Source: Microvelia longipes (taxonomy: Eukaryota; Arthropoda; Insecta; Hemiptera; Veliidae). Taken from it: DNA of 64,000 bases. Positions within the stretch are counted from its first letter, which is position 1. Each line of letters begins with the position of its first letter. The stretch lies in the NCBI GenBank assembly GCA_018340805.1, contig JACMZG010001908.1, positions 41,374,803 to 41,438,802 on the forward strand, written 5' to 3'. The translations under genes were made by a program, and so were the position numbers. This document shows, in pieces, positions 23,739 to 46,000 of this stretch. The notes beneath the pieces were generated by a model that had not been told where the DNA came from, made no database searches, and worked only from the letters and a program-made list of their open reading frames with translations.

Positions 23739-26123
23739 AATTTACACACAAATACAGCTTACACACAAATAAAAACTTTAAAATAAATAAACTTTCTTAA
23801 AACTAATGCTAATAAATAAAATTAATTTAACAAATCACTTTAACTTGCAAGACGCCGAGTAACCTAAACTAACCTGAAAGATGTTGTGGCGATTATGGGA
23901 TCTATATTTAGATCGTATTTAACTGAGGGCCCACATAGGATTTTTTTTTTGGGGGGGGCAGTGGAGAAACGTGGGGAAGGGATAAAATGCAATTTACTTA
24001 ATACTTAAGTAGATTAATAATCTACTTTAAGTAGGTTTAGGCAAAAAAGTGATCGTGGGAAAGGCTTAAAAGATGGACCATCACCAGGGCAAACTAAATA
24101 CAGAACAATCTGACCTAAGTTAACATTTTAAAGTGGGCCCAACTAAGACAATATTTCAAATGTTTACTCTTCAGATTTCAGGACACATACAGGCAAAGGA
24201 TTACCTGAATGTAGGGGGGGGGGGATTGTTGGTAGGTACATTAGGTAACATAGATGAGCGTTCTACGGTTAAAGGAGATTGAGTGAACAAATATTGTCGC
24301 AAGGTGAGGCTGATAGTACTATTCAGGATTATTTAATAATCAATCCATGCATGATAATTCTTCAAAATAAAATAAAAGCTCTGCAGGCCCGAAGCCAACG
24401 AAAACTTGTAGGGGGGCGATACTTACTCGTTTATAAGGAACTTACACTGAAAACTACTTTGTCAGAGGGAGTGAGATTTTTCCAGGAAATAATGCTCCCC
24501 TTGGCCCCTACCTGGCTACAAGCCTGTTGCTCTGCCTCATTAACCTTAAAGAAGAAGTCATTAGACTACTATTTTCACTAAATAATTGAACCCCAGTAGG
24601 ATGAGGTAACCCTTGTGAACACATCTAATAGCGCATTTGTTAGTATTTTGTATACATAAAAATCAAGCATGTTAACTGCAGAGGTAACTGTAAATTTAAT
24701 AATATAATAATGGTATACTGTATACATCAACCATGGTAGCTCTAAACATCCAGAATTGAGCATGGTAACTGTACAGAGGTAAATATATATATCCAGAATC
24801 AAGCATTGAAACGGCACAGAGGTATCTGTAGATTTGACAATAATATAATACATCAAATGTCGAGATCTTGAAAAACAAATCTATAGCAGGAACATCACTA
24901 ATCCTCAAATAGCTCAATACTCCTCTATCTTCTATAACTCTTTCATTATTTGTTTTTTCTAACATAAAAGGATATTTTTGAGTTTAAAGTACTCAATAAA
25001 AGGTAAGGGAATAAAACGTACAACAATTTTAACAATAATAAAAACTTATACTTTGTAATAAAATTAAATTAAAAAGTCTTTCCTGCAGACAATCAAATGA
25101 TTTGATAATTCTCATAATAAAATATTTTTTTATTAGAGTTATTATTTCTTTTACAGAATCTATTTTTTATACATACCTAGGCCAGTGATAAAACAGTTGA
25201 AAATGAAAATATGTATGAACATTATAATGAACTCTTAGACATGGCTCCACACTTCCAACTTTATATTTTGTAATACAAATATGTATAAAAAGTATTTATA
25301 ATTTTATTATACATTACATTGTACTTATGTATAAATACATAGAGGCATAATAAGTAGAAATGTACAATGGGAATCAAAGTTATCCAAAAATAACATCAAC
25401 TCAAGCAACAGTGGCATGTTTTCAAACTTGTTAATAAACAGCTCTGAAACCAATAAAGGAAAATACAACAAACACACAACAAACTAAAACATTTTTATAA
25501 TAAAATACAATTTGATTCAATGGAAAAATATTCCTTTAATATTTACTTTAGATTATTAAGCTTATTATCTTGCTTTTACTAGATTATATTTATCTAGCAG
25601 GCTAGTGATGCCACATATCTACTTATTACACGAAGTTCTATTATATTCCTCAAACTACAGCCAATTAAATATGATAAGGTAGTTCTAAAAACTTTCACAT
25701 AGAAAAATGTTGAGACAACTAATTTCTTTGTGTGTAAATTAGTTTACTTTTTAGCATATTTTTAAAATGTTGTTTTCTAACAATCTAAAAAGATAGTATT
25801 GTTCTCATTGAATAGGGTGCAAAGGATATTTTTAGAATATTCAATTAGCCCTTTTAGATTAAATGCAATGATAAGTTTAAGTAATATTTACAATCTGGAT
25901 TAGTTCAATGCCCTGCCAAACCAAATGTGAGAAGAACTCATCAGAATATACCAATAGAATTCCTTCTCTCTCAACTTTTGGTGGACGGTAAATTGTCATC
26001 AAAACCAACACTATTACAGTTATAGAAAATTGCTCAGTCAAAAAGAAAGACTTACAGGAGTTTAGAAATAGGCTTAAACCCTAGTTTTAAATTGAACCCT
26101 TAGAACCTAAATTTCAGGTATAT
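23739..26123. other. Intergenic region between UCHL5 5' end and KLHDC4 3' end
   Basis: Contains the UCHL5 promoter side (no clear TATA or initiator could be singled out) and the KLHDC4 3' flank. A run of G near 23950 and another near 24216 are the only notable low-complexity tracts. Frames of 90-100 codons at 24279-24581 (+) and 24578-24965 (-) have unconvincing composition, and the two minus-strand frames overlap each other; treated as chance. No other gene seen. Confidence 0.6.
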
Positions 26124-38739
<12,616 letters not shown>

Positions 38740-39212
38740 TTTTCTAAGATAATTTAAAAAACAATAGCCGGATATGCAAATAATATATTTACGAGAACAA
38801 TAAAAACACAATGCGGTTTCAATGAAGTTTATCTACTCGTAAGGTTACATTCGTCGAAAAATATGTCCTCAAACTAAATATGTTTGACATCATATGGGTG
38901 ACATGTCCCCCGCTGTTAAATAAAACTATGCTTCAAAGATACTAATACTATTAGTCAACTATACTATAAGTATTTAGTCTTTTTGCTTTGCTCAGACCAT
39001 AGAGAAAAGAAATATGCCTCAGACATGGCAGAAGTTAGTACTCTATCTACACCTAGAATGTCCAATGCAACACTGATATGGTGCTTAGACAAGAGCACTT
39101 TACTTGCTTTCTGCACACAGACAATGTAAATACGTACACACACATATATAAATATATATGTATTTATATAGTTTGTGTACAAAAAGCAAGCAAAGTAATC
39201 TTGTCCACTTGC

Positions 39213-39245
<33 letters not shown>

Positions 39246-39255
39246 ATATATATAT

Positions 39256-39286
<31 letters not shown>

Positions 39287-39701
39287 ATACTTTATTTGGT
39301 AATTTAAATCAGTTCAGGCATCAAGCTGGTGGACCCCCTCTTAAAAACTAAATAAATTAAATCAGTGAATACCATATTAAATTAGACATTATATTAATTA
39401 GATACTAACAACCAAGGATCTTAAATAAAAATCACTTGATGAAAAGTGGATTATATTGAAAGAGAGGCGAGGCAATGAAAATTTACTAAATACATGGCAA
39501 ATGTCATGTAAAACAGTGTTTTATGGAAAAAAGTTTACACAACGTTCACCCATCTAGGCCCTGAACTTGCTTGATGCTGCCTAACTTTTACTTAAAAAAT
39601 GTTGCAGATTCATTAGTGTGGGTTAATGACGTCTTTAACAATAGTTATACCAAGATATATTTTAAATGCTTGTTTATATTTAATAGTTTATTTATACTTA
39701 C
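38740..39701. other. Intergenic region upstream of KLHDC4
   Basis: Holds the KLHDC4 promoter side and an AT microsatellite with a short duplicated word (GTGTGCAGAAAGCAAG-like, both orientations, about 39105-39210). Part of repeat family 4 may lie at 39550-39650. No gene seen. Confidence 0.55.
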
Positions 39702-39778
39702 TGTTGTGACAAGCTAGTTATATTTTTATTATTTTTGTAATTTTCATAAAATAAATTTAGTCTTTGTTCAAATTGACA
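39702..39778 (+). repeat. 5' LTR (77 bp)
   Basis: TGTTGTGACAAGC...CAAATTGACA, with an internal AATAAA-type signal (ATAAAATAAATTT). Identical to the 3' copy. Confidence 0.93.
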
Positions 39779-39779
39779 T

Positions 39780-39796
39780 CTGGCGACCGTATGACA
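39780..39796 (+). promoter_or_regulatory. Putative primer-binding site
   Basis: TGGCGACCGTATGACAG begins two bases after the LTR. The TGGCGACCGT start resembles arginine-tRNA primer sites of insect retroelements; the match was judged from memory. Confidence 0.5.
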
Positions 39797-39885
39797 GATA
39801 GAAGAAAAGATTTCAAAAAATTTTAAGAAATAGGAAATCAAAGTTTTAATAAATCATCAAGCAATTTGTAAGTTAGTTTAATTCA

Positions 39886-40065
39886 ATGGAGGAGTTAAAA
39901 AGATCTAGAAAAATTTTCATAATTGGATTTAGTAAGGTAGTCAATAAACTGGAGCAGTTAATGGCCAGTGAGCCTAAGGACATTACGGCGATAAGGTCTT
40001 CCTTAACGCATGTAGATAATAAGTATGCGGCTATCAAAAAATTAGATGAAAGAATCTATGAATGA
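39886..40065 (+). CDS. Short ORF, probable split-off N terminus of gag
   Basis: 59 codons from ATG at 39886 to TGA at 40063-40065, with a charged, coiled-coil-like composition typical of BEL/Pao gag N termini. The stop overlaps the start of the main gag frame (ATGA, 40062-40065), so the two frames differ by one base. Either a 1-base indel split an ancestral gag, or the second frame is reached by reinitiation. The former is more likely. Confidence 0.6.
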   Translation: MEELKRSRKIFIIGFSKVVNKLEQLMASEPKDITAIRSSLTHVDNKYAAIKKLDERIYE

Positions 40066-41828
40066 TGTTGTATGATCCTCATAAAACATTTACTGACGAT
40101 GACTTAGATATCGAAATCACGTCTGCTGGGGAGTATTTCGAAAAATATGAATCAACTAAGATAAAAACCGAACAAATAGTTCTGCCAGCCATCAACCAAA
40201 GTATTCAGTCTGATGAAGTACAGTCCAGACTGGAATCTGCTCTTTCTAAGGTCCTTCCATTTCAAAGTAAAAGTGGCAAACTACCAAAAATAGAACTCGT
40301 AAAATTTTCTGGGGAGCTAAGAGATTGGGTATTTTTTTGGGGACAGTTCAAAAAAATTCATGATGATCCTATAATGAGTGAGGACGATAAATTTCAATAT
40401 CTCTTACTAGCTACTGTGCCTAACTCTAAAGCTAGGGAGGTAGTGGAAAGTTATCCACCAAGTGGGGAAAATTACAAACATGCCATAAAATCATTGCAAG
40501 ATAGGTTTGGCCGTGATGATTTGTTAATAGAATATTATATTAGGGATTTATTGAAATTAGTTATTCAAAATTGTTTGGGGCATCAAAAAATGTATTTAGG
40601 GTCTCTTTATAATAAATTAAAGTCTCATTTAAGAGCATTAGAAACAATGTGGGGAGATGCTCGTAAATGTGGTCCAATGTTATACCCTTTGGTAGAGTCA
40701 TGTCTTCCAGAAGAAATGCTTAAGGCGTGGCACAGATCACCTAAATCGAACGTTCAAACTGAACCCACAGATAAGTTGGATAATTTAATGAAATTTCTAT
40801 TATCAGAAGTTGAGGCGGATGATAAGATATCATTGGCAATGTCTGGGTTTGGTCTGAGTAAAGGAGAGATTAGCAGTAAGGACAATGAGTTAGTTCCAAC
40901 AACCGTAAGTTTAGTAAGTTTGGAAAAAAATTATAAAAGTAAAGCCAATAACCGAATATTTAAAAATTGCATCTTTTGTTTAAAAAATCATAAAAGTTCT
41001 GATTGTTTTGCTGCTCAAAAAATGACTTTTGATGAGAAAAAGAAAATAGTTTTTAAGAATAAATGTTGTTATGCGTGTTTAGGTAGATCACATTATGCGA
41101 GAGTATGTAAATCTATGTTGCGATGTCCAATGTGTGGAAAACGGCATACAATATTAATGTGTCCCGATTTACCGGCCAATAGCCACGAAAAAATTGAGAG
41201 AAAAAATGAGAGTGTGAATGAGAGTTCTCCGAGAAAACCGGATAAATTTTCTTTTAGTGGAATTAGTGCTGTTATGAGTTCATTAAATGAAGAGTCAAAA
41301 TTAACTAAGTTACAAAATTTAAATTTAGATCAAAGGGAGAAAAAAATTCAAAAGAAAACAGACATTGTCACGGAAGAACAGTTTAAAAGAATAGTAGTTG
41401 ATAAACATATAGCCAGTAAAATTGATAGTGTGGAAATGAATGATGAATGTGAGAGTTCAATGGATAGTGAGATTAGAAAAGAGAGGGGGGACTTAGGGGT
41501 AACTAAATTTAATAGTAACGGGTTTTATGAATCTTTATATTTTAACATAATAATAATAGCGATGACATGGTTTACGTTTATTATATGTGGAGTTTTTAAA
41601 ATAGTTTATTTAGAATCAGTTCTAGGATTTTTGATTGAAATGTTTTTACTATGGTTACGTAGGATTATGGTTAGACGAGAAAGACTAGGAAATATTTTTA
41701 AAGGTGATGTGACAAATTTTTCAGGGGTAAATAAAGCATTTAAAGCTAAAAAGAGTGGAGACAGGAGGATCAAATTGGGTGTTAATCCTCCCACCGCATC
41801 GTGGGTGGATGGTGGAAACGTTTACTAG
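40062..41828 (+). CDS. BEL/Pao-type gag-like protein (DUF1759 plus zinc knuckles)
   Basis: 588 codons. Residues about 75-210 match the DUF1759 pattern: LPKIELVKFSGELRDW, FWGQFKKIHDD, DKFQYLL, VESYPPSGENY, LQDRFGRDDLL. A Cys/His cluster at about residues 305-370 (CIFCLKNHKSSDC, CCYACLGRSHYARVC, CPMCGKRH...C) forms zinc-knuckle-like nucleic-acid-binding units. A Lys/Glu-rich stretch follows. Near residues 490-530 there is a strongly hydrophobic, possibly membrane-spanning stretch (FNIIIIAMTWFTFIICGVF), then a basic tail ending in NPPTASWVDGGNVY. Family members normally continue into protease and pol; here these are absent, so the tail may be the fused remnant of the 3' coding end after an internal deletion. 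The unbroken length suggests recent activity or trans-mobilisation. Confidence 0.9.
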   Translation: MMLYDPHKTFTDDDLDIEITSAGEYFEKYESTKIKTEQIVLPAINQSIQSDEVQSRLESALSKVLPFQSKSGKLPKIELVKFSGELRDWVFFWGQFKKIHDDPIMSEDDKFQYLLLATVPNSKAREVVESYPPSGENYKHAIKSLQDRFGRDDLLIEYYIRDLLKLVIQNCLGHQKMYLGSLYNKLKSHLRALETMWGDARKCGPMLYPLVESCLPEEMLKAWHRSPKSNVQTEPTDKLDNLMKFLLSEVEADDKISLAMSGFGLSKGEISSKDNELVPTTVSLVSLEKNYKSKANNRIFKNCIFCLKNHKSSDCFAAQKMTFDEKKKIVFKNKCCYACLGRSHYARVCKSMLRCPMCGKRHTILMCPDLPANSHEKIERKNESVNESSPRKPDKFSFSGISAVMSSLNEESKLTKLQNLNLDQREKKIQKKTDIVTEEQFKRIVVDKHIASKIDSVEMNDECESSMDSEIRKERGDLGVTKFNSNGFYESLYFNIIIIAMTWFTFIICGVFKIVYLESVLGFLIEMFLLWLRRIMVRRERLGNIFKGDVTNFSGVNKAFKAKKSGDRRIKLGVNPPTASWVDGGNVY

Positions 41829-42252
41829 GCATACTGAAAATTCTTTTACGGCATACACTTGGAAGGTCCTTAGTAATAGTGGAGGACATGAAGACTGTAC
41901 TAAGCGAGACCTTTGACTTTCATATGACAAACACTAAATAGTTTCCTGATCGGCCAACGAAGTACGACCATTCAGTTTAAATCGGAGGGTTCGTCAACGA
42001 AATAACGTGATTGTCCAACTTGAAAAAGGTTCAGAACCGAATATCTTGAACAGTTGACCAAATAGACAGTGGACTAAGTACTACAGTTAAAGTTCGAGAA
42101 CTGTATTTGAAAAACGTATATACTGGCCGCTCGGACCAGTCCTGGAGGTGTAGTCAAGATGAAGACTCAAGGAAAGATTCAAGGGAAGATTCCTCCATTC
42201 AGTATTTATATCCTTTGGAAGGATCAAGGGACGACACTTCTCAGGCGGGGAG

Positions 42253-42329
42253 TGTTGTGACAAGCTAGTTATATTTTTATTATTTTTGTAATTTTCATAA
42301 AATAAATTTAGTCTTTGTTCAAATTGACA
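42253..42329 (+). repeat. 3' LTR (77 bp)
   Basis: Identical to 39702-39778 over all 77 bases and followed by the target duplication CTTAC. Confidence 0.93.
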
Positions 42330-43087
42330 CTTACTTTTAATTGATAAAGTTTATTGATTGATTAATTAATTAGTTGATGAAGTTTATAAATGAATACCTA
42401 AAAAAAATTCTGCCAGTATAATTTAATTAAAAATCGTATTCTGTGAATTTATATATATTACAATCCTCCTCAATTATGTGATCCAACTTATGTTATATAT
42501 ATTACATATAATAGTACATATAATGTGTGTTTATGTAAGTGGAAGATATAGATGTGTATGTGAAGTTATAATTATGTGTAATTTTTTTCCCCATATAATT
42601 AAAAATTATGTGTATAATTATATTTAAAAAGGGTGGTAGGAAAGAACAGTTGTAAAACTGACAACTCCCCATTTTTTGTACAATTTATAAGTTTAATATT
42701 TTTTGTGATCACTTGTAAAAAATAATAAAATGTTAATTTATTTAAAGAGACCTAAAGTGGATAATTCAGATGACATAATGGTTTCAGTTTTTATATATGC
42801 CTTGGGTATATATATATATATATATAGGAAAAGTAAAAGCATTATTTTCCTTTTAATTTACACTTATGGTATAAATGAGGAAAAATAAAAAGAGAAAATG
42901 TGTCTTAGTTTTACAAATTTAAAAGTTTTTTTTTAATGACATATTTTAATTTTTATTATATAAAGAAAAAGTTTTGTATGAAAGTGTCTGTGTGCTTGTA
43001 AGCCACAAGTCACACTGTTGTCTTAGTACCAAGCTGCTTGAATGCTCTCTTATCAACTGAACTGAGAAAACACTCTTTTGCTTTAGT
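42330..43087. other. 3' flank of the small minus-strand gene
   Basis: AT-rich, with a short TA run near 42811. TTTATT at 42952-42957 is a candidate poly(A) signal (AATAAA on minus) about 130 bases after the stop codon at 43088. Nothing else seen. Confidence 0.5.
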
Positions 43088-46000
43088 TCACCCTTTTGAA
43101 AAAATTCCAAACATGGCATCAAGAGCATTCTTCACCTATAAGAACAAATTATATAATATAGTAACATTTTATAAATTGGCACAGCCCTATATGTATATAA
43201 AAAAATAAGTTTAGAAGCTCCTTTTTTTCAGAGCACTCCCTAAGTTATCTTGAGTAAATTAGATTACACACCTCACTGTGTTATCGAATTTAACCCTTAA
43301 CCAAACTATAGTGTATGGGGGATATAGAAAATATTAAAATTTAATCCAGGAGCCAGACCTGAAAAATAAGACTCATTTTGTACCAATTTTTTTTAAATAT
43401 ACCTTAAATGATGAAGAAAAACATAGTCTGCTATCCAAAGTGGAGACCTTTTGTATGATTACACTCGCTCAAAATTTTAGAAAGTCGCGCAAATTTTAGG
43501 TTCCTTGAAATAAGTGGTTTCCTTGCTGGTAGAGTGCAAAACTTAGCGAATAAATGTTTATTAAAGGTAATAAAATTTCCAATGAATTGAGAGTTTGTTC
43601 ATCAAAATGGGATAACTATAAACAGAGTTATGGCATTGGCAAAAACACCAAAAATATTGTTCATGTTTGACAACTCAGATAATTTCTTTTAAACAATGTC
43701 TATGTTTTGAACATTTTTAAGATATTTTGCTAATGCTATAATTTGTTTAGTTAAAGTTATTTGATTTTGCTGGAAAAAACACTTTTAAGTTTATTGGAAG
43801 TTTATTCAGCTTTAAAAAATGTCCTCTTCAAGTTTTGCACATGACGAACAGGAAACCAATTATTTGATTGAATAAACCTAAAATGTTTGCATTTTTCTAA
43901 AATTTTGAGCGTGTGCAATCACATAAAGGCCTCCACTCTAGATAGGCAGACAATGTTTTTTCTTCCTCATTAAAGGTATATTTAAAAAAGTTGGTTTGAA
44001 GCAGTACAAATGAATCACATTTTTCAGAGTAGCTCCTGGAGTAATAGTAAAAATAAAAATTAAATATAAATAAATTGAATCAGGTTACATGCAGTTATGT
44101 TATAGAGGTTATATGTTTTAAAGTGCTGTATGTTCTATAGTATCACACATAGTTATTATTGGGAAAATATTGTTGAGGAACCAATGAGGTTGGGCTGATA
44201 TGAAACTGTGGGTGTAGTTTAACATCCAGGACTAATCTCATAGGTATTATTTTCCCACGCTCAAATAAAATATATATAAAACTAAAAAGAGAGTTAAGTT
44301 CTGTTGTTTACTTTGGTCTTTTTGTAATAAAATGTCTAACTAGATACTTACAGTTTTATTTTTTTTGTATGCACATCTAAACACAGTAATTACTCCTTGG
44401 TTTCCTTCTATGTCTATAATTAAAAATATACAACATTAAAATGGTTATTAAACGTACAAGAAAGAAAAAGTAACCAAATACAGGTATGTGGGGTGGTCCA
44501 TTGAAATGTATTTCTTTAAGTATAATGAGAGTTTATTAATAGGAATAAAGATTTTTTTAATTTTGATATTTTTATTGATTTTAGTCATTTTCAATCTGGT
44601 CTTTTCATTGCAAGGAATTCCTTTTATTAATTTTATGTTTCAGTTATTGCTCTGAAAATGGCCACAATGTTGGCTGAAAAATTAAAACATCAAAAAGTCT
44701 GTAACACATAGAACTAAAGCTGACTTTTATCATGTAATTTAAGCTGGAATGTAATGTTAAAACCAAAGATTATGCAGCATACCACATAATTTTTGGTTAA
44801 AACTGGCCTTTAACCTCTACGGTCATCATTAGTGGCAAGGTAAATAATAAACACATGTAAGTAAATCTTGTACAAATGACTATTGTGTACCTTCTTCACA
44901 GTTATTAACGTAATATTTATTATTTTGATTCAATTAGTTACCAGTTTGACAGTTGTCAAAAATAAATTGGCCAGCCTGTTTGTAAATTGGTGTTTGTAAG
45001 CCATCAATATGCTTCTGAACTGCAGACCAAATCCACTTCCCATCTTTATCCATCTGCATTCAAAATTAGATTTTTAGGTGCAGTATTTGTCTGACAATTA
45101 AATTTTCTACGCACAAATATAGTTTTAAGCATATAATGATAGTAAAACCGGATTTCGACCAAATAAAGGTCATCCTCAGTACCAACAAGAGGATGATCAA
45201 ATAAATAAAATACAATAAGTAAACAATAAATACAATAAGAAACAAGAAGTAAAAAATAAAAAAAATGGTCAATCAAAATATTAAAAAGAAATGGAGTAAA
45301 AAATTACAGGAGAGAAGAAATTATTTTTTCTTTTTGAGTCTAGTAGTTATAACCTTATCCGACTGGCGGAGGGACTGGGGAGTCTATATTTGTGGATAGA
45401 CCTTTATTTGAATCCTTATAATATGGAATCCACTGGCACTAACGTCGCTCATAAAAGAACAATAGTTCTATACAAAATATAAATAACGCTTCGGTTGTAC
45501 AAAGAATTTAATGTAAATTATTTAATAAATGAATACGTAATAAATAAAAATATTTTAATAATTATTTAATATAATTCAAACGATTGTACAATGGATCTGC
45601 GATATATATATATATATATATAAATTTTGCTGGTAACGGATATACATTTTGAATTAAGAAATCATATAGTAATGTTAATATAATATGTGTTATATTCTAT
45701 TCTCAACAGTAACATTCACTGCGAAGAATTGTCGTTATATAATCAATAGATATCTTGATATGTAATCAATGTAAAAACCTTTTACCTCTAGACTGTGTAT
45801 AATGTGAAGTTGATTGACTAGTTTTTAGAGAGTAAAGAATAATATAATACATTCACTCCCATGGAAGTAAAAAGTAACTTTTTCTTCCTTGCCAGTGAAA
45901 AGTGTTTCCTTCTATTGGGGTTAGAACCAATTATAGCTGTTTCACCCCAAAAATTTATTTGGGGGACTCAAAAAAAGATGCATCTTAAAAACTTGAAAAC

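Larger units (their letters stand above)
39702..42329 (+). mobile_element. Non-autonomous BEL/Pao-like LTR retrotransposon (gag only, 77-bp LTRs)
   Basis: Identical 77-bp direct repeats (39702-39778 and 42253-42329) begin TG and end CA and are flanked by the 5-bp duplication CTTAC (39697-39701 and 42330-42334). Just inside the 5' LTR, TGGCGACCGT resembles a primer-binding site for an arginine tRNA. AGGCGGGGAG precedes the 3' LTR as a short purine tract. The body encodes a gag-like protein but no protease, reverse transcriptase, RNase H or integrase. Identical LTRs suggest recent insertion. LTRs of 77 bp are far shorter than those typical of BEL elements. Confidence 0.92.

Noticed and set aside
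24279..24965. Three 89-100 codon frames in the UCHL5-KLHDC4 spacer
   Set aside because: The two minus-strand frames overlap each other; compositions look non-coding and no family is recognised.
44805..44845. Third minus-strand hammerhead-like motif
   Set aside because: The core has G5 changed (CTAATGA) and lacks the G of GAAA, so not called as a ribozyme; mentioned only as a possible decayed relative.
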